Part shown: piece by piece, positions 54,888-64,000 of the stretch
Layout of the letters: every line of letters starts with the position of its first letter
Numbering within the stretch: the first letter of the stretch is position 1
Origin: Muscardinus avellanarius
Lineage: Eukaryota; Chordata; Mammalia; Rodentia; Gliridae
Reading direction: 5' to 3'
Assembly: GCA_963383645.1 (NCBI GenBank)
Contig: OY726564.1
Coordinates: 112,580,040-112,644,039, forward strand
DNA: 64,000 nt
Notes under the pieces: model-generated
Told to the model about the DNA's origin: nothing
The model's database searches: none
What the model saw: only the letters and a program-made list of their open reading frames with translations
Made by a program: the position numbers and the translations under genes

Positions 54888-55055
54888 CATTTGTGGGGCG
54901 TAGCTGTAATCCCAGCACTTGGGAGGCTGAGGCAGGAGGATCACAGGTTCGAGGCCAGCCTCAGCAAGTTGATAAGACCCTATTACAAAATGAAAAATAA
55001 AGAGGGCTGGGGTGTCACTGAGAGGTAGAATGCCCCTGGGCTCCTTCCCCAGTGT
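54888..55055 (+). mobile_element. B1-dID SINE, 5' end degraded
   Basis: 'GGGGCGTAGCTGTAATCCCA', 'GAGGCTGAGGCAGGAGGATC', 'GGGGTGTCACTGAGAGGTAG' and 'CCCTGGGCTCCTTCCCCAGT'. Confidence 0.88.
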
Positions 55056-55660
55056 ATGTGTATAGTAGGGAGGCAGAGTGGGGCACAGGTGCAGGTGGGT
55101 TACAGGTTTGGTGGGAAAGATGAGAAGGTTCTTTTCTGATTTCTTTGGCAAAATAACAAAGTAACTAGTGAGGAGGAAGGAAGAGTGTGTATGTTAGAGG
55201 TTTGAAGGGAGAGGAAAAGAGGGGTCAAGGCCCTAGAAGTGGGCGAGGACCTGCTGAAAAGGGAAGGGCGATCGCTGTCATTTGAGATCACTGCACGAGA
55301 ATTTCAAACATACCTGGTTGTGTGTTTTTCTCTAGCCCTATTCACCCGCTCAGGAAGTCCATCTGGGGACAGTGAGGAGGAGCCAGTGAATACACTGGCT
55401 AAGGGAGGGGTGAGAGGGAGGCAGGAGGAAGAGAGGCCGGAGGCAAGATTTCCTGATGGGAACCCGCGTCAGAGGGAGGCCTGGAGAGCTGCTGGGGAAG
55501 AGGAGGGAGGTGTCCGCAGGAGAGGGTGGGAGCTGAGGAGGGTGGCCCTGAGGGTGGAGACAGTTCAACTCCACCCACCTGCTGAGCCCCAGGCAGGTGT
55601 AGTGGGGAGGCGAGGAGGGGGCTGGGCCGCTGGGTGCCTGGGCAGCCCCATCCGGAAGTT
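55056..55660. other. Unassigned GC-rich sequence
   Basis: A purine-rich, GC-rich stretch. Long open frames overlap on both strands (148 codons plus at 55239-55685; 206 codons minus at 55399-56019), as base composition alone can produce. Neither has a recognisable domain. Confidence 0.45.
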
Positions 55661-55885
55661 ATGTGCATGTGCTTGGCACTGTTAAACGAACATGGCCCTT
55701 GTTCTCCTGGACCGTCGAGCTTAGTGGGAGTCAGATATTTAAAGCCAACAAGGCAAAACACACAACCGCCCACAGTGCCGTTTGTCACGGAGACGAGGGT
55801 CAGGGCGTAATAAGACCACTGGGACTCCTGGGCCCCAAAGGAGAGCCACAGGGTCACACTGGAGATGGCGCCAGGCTGGTGACCT
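55660..55885 (-). mobile_element. Possible L2 LINE 3' fragment
   Basis: 'TGTGCTTGGCACTG', 'CATGGCCCTTGTTCTCCTGG', 'GAGCTTAGTGGGAGTCAGAT' and 'TTTAAAGCCAACAAGGC' resemble antisense L2 3' sequence. Confidence 0.45.
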
Positions 55886-56675
55886 TCTGAGTCCCCTGTG
55901 AGACTGGTGGAGGCAGATGGTGAGCACCACAGGTGGGCGCTTGCTGTGTGGCCCTCCTCTAGGATTAACTCCACACCATGAGGACGGTGGCTGTCACTTT
56001 GGAAGAGAGACATCAGCACATCAGCTAGCAGTGAGTGGGAAAGCCCTCGTGGGTCCAGGATTTCGGGAGAAGGAGGCGGAAAGGCCTGGAATGCGCCACG
56101 CCCGCCCCCTTAGCCACCCAGGGAAAGCAAGCGGAGTCTCCAGCCGGCCACCTGGGCTTGGTGCAGCCCTCTGCCCCTGAGCGCGGCAGGCCCCTGTGAC
56201 TCAGCCCCAGAACACGAGGGAAAGAATGTTGAGCTCACACAAGAAAACCGCGATGCGCTGGGGAGCCGGCTGATCCTTGCAGGGGAAGTGCCAGGTCCCA
56301 AAAAGCTGCTCCCAGCGCGCCCCCCAGCAGGTGTGGGAGGAGGGCTGCGTTCCTGTCTCAGCTTCCAGGAAAGCGCGTTCCCACAGATAGGAGCCTGGCA
56401 GCTTGTCCTTAACAGCGAAATGCCAGGGGGAGGTTTGGGTGAGCTTTAGAAATTTCCAGACCTACCTACCAGCTGAAAAATGGGACAGTTTCCAGGATCC
56501 AGGATAAGACGCAAAATGCACCATCGGGGTCCCTTTCCTGCCAGCGTGGGGACTTTTTGTCAAGATCTTTGGCTCGAAAGTCTCTCGGCCAGGAGGAAAT
56601 AAAATAAAAAAGCAGTTTGATTAAAGGATTCTCAATGGTTGCTGGGAGGAGTAAGCTCCAGAGATCCATGACCAG
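55886..56675. other. Unassigned GC-rich sequence
   Basis: GC-rich with several CpGs (56080-56330). It could be a weak regulatory or exonic region but no coding or splice signal is convincing. Confidence 0.4.
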
Positions 56676-56677
56676 GT

Positions 56678-56756
56678 GACGGTGTGTGTACGTATGACTA
56701 TACAGCACTATGAATCTCACGAGGAGGTGTAAGAACAGCATGCCGATAAAATTATT
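56678..56756 (+). mobile_element. Short L1 3' terminus fragment
   Basis: 'GTGTGTGTACGTATGACTAT' and 'GCATGCCGATAAAATTATTT' resemble the terminal ~70 bp of the L1 3' UTR plus tail found elsewhere in the window. Confidence 0.4.
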
Positions 56757-56934
56757 TTAATCAAAGAGATCTATAGTGTCACATGGTGACAGCAGTTTAT
56801 GGCAACATATTATATTCTTGGAAAATGCAAAGAGACTGGATGTTAATGTTCTCACCACAAAAATGATAGTCATGTAAGACTTCATTTGTCAATTCACTAC
56901 ATTTATTTTAAATATTATTTATTATTTATTTATT

Positions 56935-57130
56935 GCGGCACTGGGGATGGAACCCAGGGGCATTCTACCTCTGAGCTATACCTCCAGCCCTATTTTATTT
57001 TTATTTTGAAATAGGGTCTTGTTAGATTGATGAGAGTGTCACTATCTGCTGAGGCTGTCTTCAAACCTGCGATCCTCCTGTCTCAGGCTCCCAAATACTG
57101 GGATTACAAGTGCACACTACCATGTTTGGT
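56935..57130 (-). mobile_element. B1-dID SINE
   Basis: 'GGGGATGGAACCCAGGGGCA', 'TACCTCTGAGCTATACCTCC', 'CTGTCTCAGGCTCCCAAATA' and 'CACTACCATGTTTGG'. An ATTT-rich tail lies at 56905-56934. Confidence 0.93.
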
Positions 57131-57600
57131 CTTAATTCACTAATGTGAATTAATTCCACAACGTATAGATAGTTTTACATGTCATATTGTACAAATCAAT
57201 GTATAAATCAATGCATTTTTGTCATTAGAACAGCATTTATACAAAAGTGAGCATTTAAGAGAAAGCAATTACCACTACTCAGATCAAGACTAGAGACTCA
57301 TATTTGAAGATGAAGGTAAGAAGCTGTACAAAAGGGGCAGGGCCTGTCATCCTGTCCCCCAGAACCCTGAAGCTTCTGTTCACCCATGCCGAGATGTAAA
57401 GGGGTGGGAGACCAGGAGACAAGAGGAGGCGCTGTTCACCACTGGACAAAGCCTGCCCCTGCAGACCTGCGACTCCACGGGACACCAGTGGGCTCTGCAG
57501 AACCACTGCGCCTTCAGCCTGGAGTCTGCTTAGACTCAGAGAGCGGGGTTAGTGACCTAAGGGAGCATGTGCTGACATAAACGCTTGGAGACGTTCACCC
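57131..57600. other. Unassigned non-coding sequence
   Basis: No gene or named repeat recognised. Confidence 0.45.
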
Positions 57601-57602
57601 CA

Positions 57603-57832
57603 GCCGGGCGCGGTGGCGCATGCTTGGCGCACGCTTATGAGCCCAGCATTTGGGAGGCTGAGACAGGAGGATCGTGGTTCACGACAGCCTCAGCTACTTA
57701 AGTGAGGCCCTTTGCAACTCAGTGAGACCCTGTTTCAAAATAAAGAATAAAAACCAGGGCTGGGGGTGTCGCTCAGAGGTAGAATGCCCCTGGGTTCCAT
57801 CCCCAGGACACAGGACAAAAAAAAAAAAAAAA
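57603..57832 (+). mobile_element. B1-dID SINE with small duplication at the 5' end
   Basis: 'GCCGGGCGCGGTGGCGCATG' is followed by a repeated 'CTTGGCGCACGCTTATGAGC', so the first ~12 bp after the start are duplicated. The ID half 'GGGGTGTCGCTCAGAGGTAG' and an A17 tail complete it. 'TTCACC' flanks it on both sides (57594 and 57837). Confidence 0.95.
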
Positions 57833-57913
57833 ATAGTTCACCTGAAATGAAAATTAGGTGATGAGATTTACCATATGGGAAATTCCTTCTTTTGAAAAAA
57901 GAAAAAAGTCTGA

Positions 57914-58139
57914 AAGCCGGGTGTGGTGTCACACGCTTGTAATCCCAGCATTTGGGAGGCTGAGACCAGAGGATCGTAGTTCGCGGACAGCCTCAGCTAC
58001 TTAGTGAGGCCCTTTGCAACTCAGTGAGACCCTGTTTCAAAATAAAGAATAAAAAATAGGGCAGAGGTGTAGCTTGGAGGTCAAATGCCTCTGGGTTCCA
58101 ATCCTCAGACCCGCAAAAAAAAAAAAAAAAAAAAAAAAA
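57914..58139 (+). mobile_element. B1-dID SINE
   Basis: 'GCCGGGTGTGGTGTCACACG', 'GTAGTTCGCGGACAGCCTCA', 'GGTGTAGCTTGGAGGTCAAA' and an A26 tail. 'AAAAGTCTGAAA' precedes it and 'AAAAGTGATG' follows, giving a short ambiguous duplication. Confidence 0.96.
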
Positions 58140-59215
58140 GTGATGTTTGAGCCGAACCTAAGAAAGTCACAAAGTCAGGCAAACGGGAGAATGGATGGGA
58201 ATTCCAGAGGGAGCACTGTCCCGTGCTGCAGAGAGACAGCAACGCAGGCGGCGCAGAGGAGAGTGCAGGCCAGGCAGCAGCAGGTGGGGAGAGGACCCAG
58301 GCCTCCTGAGCTGGCGCAAACTTGTGGAATGATACTTTGAACATCCCCCAAAGTGGCAAATCTTTGGTCGACAAAAGTGATTGTTGAAAGTAGCTGAACA
58401 TTATTTGGAGCCCAACTGATGACCAAGTTGACAAGCAGCCTAAAGTCTCTTGCAGTCCAAAACAAGATTTAAGTTATGAAATGATATAATAAACATTCCC
58501 TTATATCCTGCTATGAAGACCACAAAAAACAAAATAAAACAGAAAACAACACAAGATGAAAAAGCAAGAAACAAGGACCTTTATAGCCTCTCAGAAATTG
58601 TGTCTTCTTAAATTAAGAGCATGACAGCTAAAGATGACATCCTCAAAATAACAGCACTCCCGTAGAGGCGTGCGGTTGGGTCAAGAGTTGTATTTTATCG
58701 TAAGTTCTGACCCAGGGTTGCTAACCTCCTGAGAACACTCCGACTGTCCAGGAGAGACATGTGATGATGAGGGCGCACCCCAGATCCTGGAGCTCTGAGA
58801 TGAGGAGCGTGGAAGGGTGCCTCGTCTCTTGTCCTAAGCAGAGGGTCCTTGTCCTGGCTTAGAGGGTCCCTGAGCATCCTACTGGCTGGATCAATCTAAT
58901 CAGGGCCATGTTGATTTTGCATCATTAACAGGCACAAAACCTCTCGGGGGAAGTCCCCTCTTGGTTTTACCAAAAAGGTTTGACAAGTAGCAAACCACAG
59001 CAAAGAGCGGGACTGGAGGCACTGTCTGAGACTTCCCAGCAGGTCTCTTGCGCAGTGCGGGTGGGACAGGGAAGTCATTTTCCCTCCATCTGAAGAAGGA
59101 CGTTTTAACCCTAAGTCAGCATCTGAAGTGGGGCAGGGGTCAGTGTGCGAACTTGACACTCCTGGGTAAGGGCTTCCAGGCCTTTTTCCTGGGTTTTAGA
59201 GAATCATGCTTTTTG
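58140..59215. other. Unassigned non-coding sequence
   Basis: Moderately GC-rich at 58200-58330. No gene or named repeat recognised. Confidence 0.45.
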
Positions 59216-59218
59216 CTA

Positions 59219-59258
<40 letters not shown>

Positions 59259-59260
59259 GC

Positions 59261-59294
<34 letters not shown>

Positions 59295-59298
59295 TATT
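59219..59298 (+). repeat. Compound (CTA)n (TTA)n microsatellite
   Basis: About 13 CTA/ACT units are followed by about 11 ATT units. The poly-Tyr plus-strand frame is an artefact. Confidence 0.97.
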
Positions 59299-59499
59299 TT
59301 AGAGAGGAAATGTAGCTTGACAGTCAAACATAAAGACCCTGCTGGAGACTGAACACGTTTGCTACCCACTGTTCTTCCACTTAGAACTGAAATAATGAGT
59401 CAGACCAGGGGATAGAGATTTCAACTTAGTACACGGAAGAATGTGTGTTATTACAATGACGTAAAAGGGAGAGTGATGGCTTCATCAGGTTATCCCTCC

Positions 59500-59690
59500 T
59501 GCTCCTACCTCGCCACAGAAGAGACATTTAAGCAGAGCCTGGGAAGATATGCAGGAAGTCTTTCTATGGGCCAGGGTGAGCGTATTTAGTGCAGCAGACT
59601 TTGAAACTGGGGAACACTTCAGTGAGCAGACCCATTGAATTAAAACTGAGGGAGGTAAGAGGAGCCTAGCAATCTAGACTTTTAACAAAC
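59500..59690 (-). mobile_element. Probable L2 LINE fragment
   Basis: 'AGACATTTAAGCAGAGCCTG' and 'GGCCAGGGTGAGCGTATTTA' resemble antisense L2 ORF2 3' sequence. Confidence 0.4.
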
Positions 59691-59704
59691 GCTCAGATAA
59701 TTCA

Positions 59705-59725
59705 ATATATATATATATATATATC
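59705..59725 (+). repeat. (TA)n microsatellite
   Basis: Ten TA units. Confidence 0.9.
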
Positions 59726-59861
59726 TCCAGACACCAGGACTCAAGCTGTCAGATGCAAGCCACTGACCTGAAGAAGTCCATTTTCTGTTTTTTACCATCT
59801 TGTGCTCTCCTACAAACCTTTCTTCTACATGCTTAGGGGCAACGTTAGAAATCCATTATTA

Positions 59862-60060
59862 TGCCGGGCGTGGTGGCACACGCTTGTACTCCCCGTACTC
59901 GGGAGGCGGAGACAGGAGGGTCACGCTGGTTCGGAGCTAGCCTCGCTGGCTTAAGAGACCCTGTTTCCAAATAAAAAAAAATATATAAAATAGGTCTGGG
60001 AGTGTAGCCCAGAGGTAGAAGGGCTTCCAGGAACCCCAGTACCAACAGAAGAAAAAAAAA
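59862..60060 (+). mobile_element. B1-dID SINE (young subfamily)
   Basis: 'GCCGGGCGTGGTGGCACACG', 'TGGCTTAAGAGACCCTGTTT', 'GGGCTTCCAGGAACCCCAGT' and an A-rich tail. 'AAATCCATTAT' occurs at 59849 and 60058, the target-site duplication. Confidence 0.97.
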
Positions 60061-60064
60061 TCCA

Positions 60065-60740
60065 TTATACAAGTTCATTCTGGTTGGGAATAACTGGCCT
60101 AGATGACATTAGAAGGTCTCAACCTACTAAGATTGTATGATTAAAGATTAATCTATCAATGTTGTGCCACTGAAATGAAAAAAAATCACAGGGTTGGGCT
60201 GAATGAATCTGGGTTGGCTGTGACGCAGTTTCCTGACTTGGACAACTCTGGGTTCTGAAATAGATTGTCATGTGTCTCTTCCTTAGAATCCTGGCAAACA
60301 AGACCCACTTAGGGGAGGGGCCACCTGTGAATCAGGGGAATGCCCAGAAAAGAAAAACAAAAAAGAAAGCTTAGAAATGCTGTTAATTCTTGTGATTCTA
60401 ATTTTAAACATGGCTCATGTAAGAACACAATATTTAGAATAAGCCCTGATTCTCACTTCCTTTATGGAACTTCAGAAAAAAATGCTCCCCATCTGGGGAA
60501 TCAACAACCTGTCTAAAGAACCGCCCCATTTGGACTGAGGAGTCCCTGTCCATCTCTGAATACTGCTGTCTTAGTTCAGTAGTAACAACCATGAGCTGGT
60601 CATTGCTCGGATGGTGACCCCAGCATGATAAAATGGAAAGCCTTTCTTTCCCAAGACTAGCCATCTCCACAGGGAAGGGGGCTGAGCTACTTGATTAGGG
60701 AGCCTAATTTTTTGAAAGTGAACTCAAGGGAGAAGGGAAA
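60065..60740. other. Unassigned non-coding sequence
   Basis: No gene or named repeat recognised. Confidence 0.45.
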
Positions 60741-60744
60741 CAGC

Positions 60745-61112
60745 CTTTTTTATATACTTTTATTGGTGCATTGTCATGTCACATCATAATGTAAACCATG
60801 TTGACAATGACATACGTGCACACGGTACTGGTGCCCCCCACCTCCCCATTTCCCTCCCTCCCAATACCAAGTACTGAGATTGACACTTATATTCACATGG
60901 ATACACATAGTCGATAGTAGTTTTTCATTAAGGAACCTCCCCTACCCTTAGATCTCCCTGGCTCCCCCGAGGTTTCTCCTCATCATCTGCAGCCCTCTTG
61001 TATCCCAAATACTCCCTATCCTGTACATATTAGAGAAAACATTTGACCCTTCACTTACTGTGACTAGCTAACCTCACTTAACTGAATGTTCTCCAGGTCC
61101 TTCCATTTTCTT
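60745..61112 (-). mobile_element. L1 LINE 3' end (part of a twin-primed insertion)
   Basis: Antisense L1 3' UTR from 'CTTTTATTGGTGCATTGTCA' through 'CAAATACTCCCTATCCTGTA' to the last ORF2 codons ('CAGGTCCTTCCATTTTC'). The sequence then switches strand. Confidence 0.88.
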
Positions 61113-61228
61113 TTAAACTAGTTCAGCCACTATGGAGATCGGTGTGGAGATTTCTTAGAAAACTGGGAACGGATCCACCATATGATCCAGCTATACCACT
61201 TCTGGGTATCATTCCAAAGAGGTTGAAA
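61113..61228 (+). mobile_element. L1 ORF2 segment, inverted relative to its 3' end
   Basis: 'AACTAGTTCAGCCACTATGG', 'GGATCCACCATATGATCCAG' and 'CTATACCACTTCTGGGTATC' correspond to L1 ORF2 sequence at 7127-7236, a region 5' of the antisense part at 60745-61112. Confidence 0.92.
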
Positions 61229-61310
61229 TAGAGGCCCATAGAGGTTAAGTGCCTTTCCCAAGTCACAGGACCCGAGAGAGACATGGGTTCATCTCCTTGC
61301 TCCTAGTGAG
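61222..61310 (+). mobile_element. Possible MIR/L2 residue
   Basis: 'ATAGAGGTTAAGTGCCTTTC' and 'CCAAGTCACAGGACCCGAGA' resemble the MIR core. It flanks the L1 insertion. Confidence 0.5.
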
Positions 61311-61542
61311 AAAGGGCCTGGCTCCCCACTCACTCACTCAGTAGGTCCTAAGTCCTCCTAGGTACGGACACCAAGATGCACCTGTGTTTCTCTTGACACC
61401 CACAGCAGCTAATTCTTAAGTTCCTTCACACTTAATAAAACTACCTTGATTTCCTTAATATTTAATATTTAGTTCATATTTGAATGCAATACATTGTGCT
61501 TACCACACAGCAAGAATAAATTTTAATTAAGAATACATTTAA

Positions 61543-61742
61543 AGCCGGGTGTGGTGGTGCACGCTTGTAATCCCCGCGCTTGGGAGGCAGAAACAGGAGG
61601 ATCACGCTGGTTTGGAGCCAGCCTCGCTGGCTTAAAAGACCCTGTTTCCAAATTAAAAAAAAATAATAAAATAGGTCTGGGAGTGTAGCCCACAGGTAGA
61701 AGGGCTTCCAGGAACCCCAGTACCACACACACAAAAAATACA
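61543..61742 (+). mobile_element. B1-dID SINE (young subfamily)
   Basis: 'GCCGGGTGTGGTGGTGCACG', 'TGGCTTAAAAGACCCTGTTT', 'GGCTTCCAGGAACCCCAGTA' and a CA/A tail. 'AATACATTTAAA' occurs at 61531 and 61737, a target-site duplication. Confidence 0.97.
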
Positions 61743-61744
61743 TT

Positions 61745-62630
61745 TAAAACTATAAGTTGTCTCAAATTTTCACTTCTTTAAAAAAAAATAGTTTAGAATA
61801 ATGAGATTAGAAGGATAAAGTCTGATGTTCAAAATTTTTAAAACTACAGAAAAACTTTTCTCTTTCTTCTTTTTATTTGAAAACCACAGTAACATCAATA
61901 TCAAACTTTAAAAAGAAAGGAAAATTCTTCTAAATAATTTTGGTAAAATAATATAGTAATGAATAATAATATAAAAATTTAATTTAAGATATCCACAAAT
62001 AAAATTCAGAAGCATATTATAAAATAATATACCATGACAATAGGGGAATTTGTTTCTGGAAATGCAAAATAGTTTAATCCACTAATATTTATAGTGAAAA
62101 AGATAATAATAATTGAATCAGCTGCATAATGAAATTCAGATTAGAAATTGATGAATTAGTTTTTTGTGTGATAAAAAGTTTGACAACTCAAATCTAGACT
62201 CATCATCTTGGTGAGGCACTAATTATAATTAGAAACCAAATAATGATAAGCTTTATCAGCATTATATTTAAGATTATTCTGGAATTACTAGTTCATGTGA
62301 TTAGGTAAGAAAAAGAAAAGATATAAAAGTCAAAACAGGAAAGGTAAAATTATATCATTTTCAGATAATAGATATGTCTACATTTTTAAAAATCTTAGAA
62401 TGTAAGAGAAAATAACAAAAGAAATCAACATAGTGGCTGGATAAATAGTTCACAAAAATCAGTAGTTTCCAAAACAAGAATAAATGTAATATAATAAGGG
62501 GGACTTCATCTATGATAAAAAAAGAAATAAGTACATAGAAACCAACTGAATAAACATTATCCAGGACCTACCTAAAGCTTTAAATTTCTCATAGGAGCAC
62601 ATAAGAAGTCTTGAATCAAGGACAAATAAA
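61745..62630. other. Unassigned AT-rich sequence, possibly old L1
   Basis: A/T-rich with A-rich plus strand. Phrases such as 'AAAGATATAAAAGTCAAAAC' and the direct lead into the L1 3' end at 62630 suggest decayed L1 ORF2, but this is weak. Confidence 0.4.
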
Positions 62631-62631
62631 T

Positions 62632-62985
62632 ATTTTGCAGGAAAATGGATGGACGTGAAGAACATCATGATGAGTGGGCTCAGCCAGGCTCAGAGGGTCA
62701 AGCCAGGCTCAGAGGGTCAAGGCTCAGAGGGTCAAGCCAGGCTCAGAGGGTCAAGGCTCAGAGGGTCAAGGCCATGTTTTCTCTCATGTGTGGGAGGTCA
62801 AGAGAAAAGAAAGAAAGAAAAGGGACCTCATGTCGGAAAAGTGAGAGAAAGCGGTGAGGAGCTGGAGGGGAACAGACCGCACACTCCCTGTGTCTACATC
62901 ACTGCGAATCTTCCTATCATGTGCGATTGCACTGCACCAAGAAAGAATTATTCTAAAAGAGATTTTAAAAAGTCAATAAAGCCAG
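62632..62985 (+). mobile_element. L1 LINE 3' end containing a minisatellite
   Basis: 'GGAAAATGGATGGACGTGAA' and 'GAACATCATGATGAGTGGGC' are the ORF2 C-terminal codons (MDVKNIMMS). After a minisatellite come 'GGCCATGTTTTCTCTCATGT' and the 3' UTR. The repeat expanded within what was 'cag..cacagaagg..aag' in other copies. Confidence 0.75.
62687..62769 (+). repeat. Minisatellite with 15/19-bp alternating units
   Basis: Five copies of GGCTCAGAGGGTCAA. The first and third are followed by GCCA, so a 34-bp higher-order unit occurs twice, plus a final 15-mer. Confidence 0.95.
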
Positions 62986-63280
62986 ATTGGCACCTTGCCT
63001 CTTATATGAAAAGAAATTTCAGTGGAAGAAGAAAACAAAGTTAATTTGTCATGGGGATAGATGGGCCTTTCTAACAAAATCCAAAATCCAGACCCTAAAG
63101 AGAAAGACTAAAAAGCTAGACTACGTTAATGATTAATACTTTAAAAAATCAGACAAACAAATAGATAAGAAGCAAAAGTAGTTTGGAAGATGAATATTAG
63201 GTTTGGGTTAATTTATAACCAAAAATGAGGGAGAAGGGAAGTCAGGCAAACAAGTGGTGCCAACAGTGTTAAAAGGTAAA
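62986..63280. other. Unassigned non-coding sequence
   Basis: A-rich, perhaps continuing old L1. Nothing else recognised. Confidence 0.35.
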
Positions 63281-63282
63281 CA

Positions 63283-63486
63283 CAAGTCAGCGTGGTGGCG
63301 CACACCTATAATCCCAGTATTTGGGAGGCTGAGACAGGTGGATCAAAGGTTTGAGGCCAGCCTCAGCAACTTGGCAAGGCTCTCGCAACTTGGTGAAATG
63401 CTGTTTCCAAATTAAAAGTAGAATAGGGGCTGGGGGTGAAGTCCAGAAGTAGAACACCCATGCGTCCAAGCCCCAGTATCACACTT
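63283..63486 (+). mobile_element. B1-dID SINE with (CA)n tail
   Basis: 'AGTCAGCGTGGTGGCGCACA', 'GAGGCTGAGACAGGTGGATC', 'GGGGTGAAGTCCAGAAGTAG' and 'CCAAGCCCCAGTATC', followed by a (CA)n tail. Confidence 0.93.

Positions 63487-63487
<1 letters not shown>

Positions 63488-63527
<40 letters not shown>
63488..63527 (+). repeat. (CA)n microsatellite at a SINE tail
   Basis: About 19 CA units. Confidence 0.97.
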
Positions 63528-63528
<1 letters not shown>

Positions 63529-64000
63529 TGGCAATGATTACTGTGAGGTCTGAGGGCAGGTCTGAGGACTGGCTAAGGATATAGCGCAGGAGACAAGTGG
63601 ACAACGTCGGTCTCAGCTGCGTCACTTCTTTTTCTGCTGTGAGGGCGCTCGCTACAAGTGCTCCTCCCTGGCCTAATAGTATGGCGGCCCCTTCTGTGAA
63701 TGATGCCCGCTATGGTGCACAGAGGCGGCTCTTCCTAGATAGGCATGGACTACTTAGGTGGACGATTAGACTTCACACCACAGGAATACAAACAGCAGTA
63801 GTGTCATCATCTGTGAGCGGCTCGGTGGCAGCTGGCTTCTCCAAGAACAGCTCACAGTCTAGGCTGATGATACCTGGGGCGAGAAGAGGTGGGGTGCTCA
63901 GCATGCTGCCAACGGCACCCCAGGGCTGTGGAACAGGCATATCTCCCGTGCTCTCCTGAGAAAGCCACGGCTGGTCCGGGCCACTTGGTGAGTGGTGCGT
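63528..64000. other. Unassigned sequence with open frames on both strands
   Basis: A 120-codon plus-strand frame (63597-63959) starts from an alternative codon at 63597, and the minus strand is open over much of the same area. It is GC-richer than its neighbours. I recognise no domain and no family. It may be a processed-pseudogene fragment, an exon of an unseen gene running off the window, or noise. Confidence 0.3.

Noticed and set aside
55399..56019. 206-codon minus-strand frame, among the longest in the window
   Set aside because: It lies in GC-rich sequence with an overlapping frame on the other strand, partly over an L2-like fragment, and has no recognisable domain.

Overview
This window is non-coding mammalian DNA, almost certainly from a rodent. 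The evidence is about 35 copies of a dimeric SINE with a B1-like (7SL-derived) left half and an ID-like (tRNA-like, A/B-box) right half. Many of these copies have recognisable target-site duplications. B1-dID dimers are known from squirrel-, dormouse-, beaver- and cavy-related rodents; I cannot choose between these from the sequence. I see no intact protein-coding gene, no convincing exon chain, and no tRNA, rRNA or snRNA gene. Open frames are short and fall in microsatellites, SINEs, LTRs or L1 ORF2 remnants. The window is best read as intergenic or deep-intronic DNA.

Layout. 0-5 kb: MaLR LTR, SINEs, a 350-bp polypurine tract, and an L2 split by a SINE. 5.4-7.8 kb: an old L1 ORF2 fragment followed by a younger 5'-truncated L1 3' end, with two open ORF2 pieces. 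9-13.2 kb: SINE clusters (two tandem pairs), an L2 and short tandem duplications. 14-16.9 kb: an antisense L1, an LTR fragment, a sense L1 ORF2 piece, a SINE and another MaLR LTR. 17.4-23.7 kb: nested SINEs, GA and CT microsatellites, L2 and MER5-like fragments. 24-31 kb: mostly unannotated sequence with L2, MIR and SINE copies. 31.4-33.3 kb: an ancient LTR-like element next to a MaLR LTR that carries a nested ERVK-like solo LTR. 36.7-38.1 kb: a fossil Tigger-like DNA transposon interrupted by a SINE. 40-46.5 kb: MLT2-like LTR, SINEs, MER5-like element, CA repeats and a long L2. 47.7-48.7 kb: an antisense L1 interrupted by a roughly 40-bp insertion that looks like an ultra-short L1 retrocopy. 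49.5-55 kb: two MaLR LTRs, MIRs and SINEs. 55-64 kb: GC-richer unassigned sequence, SINEs, a twin-primed L1 (60.7-61.2 kb) and an L1 3' end with an internal minisatellite (62.6 kb).

Nothing here forms an operon, defence locus or new functional system. What is of interest is the mobile-element history: nested insertions with readable duplications, separate SINE subfamilies, inverted L1s, and microsatellites that grew from fixed positions inside SINEs. Family names were assigned by eye from remembered consensus patterns. Boundaries are usually good to about 5-30 bp, and old elements (L2, MIR, MaLR) are less certain.
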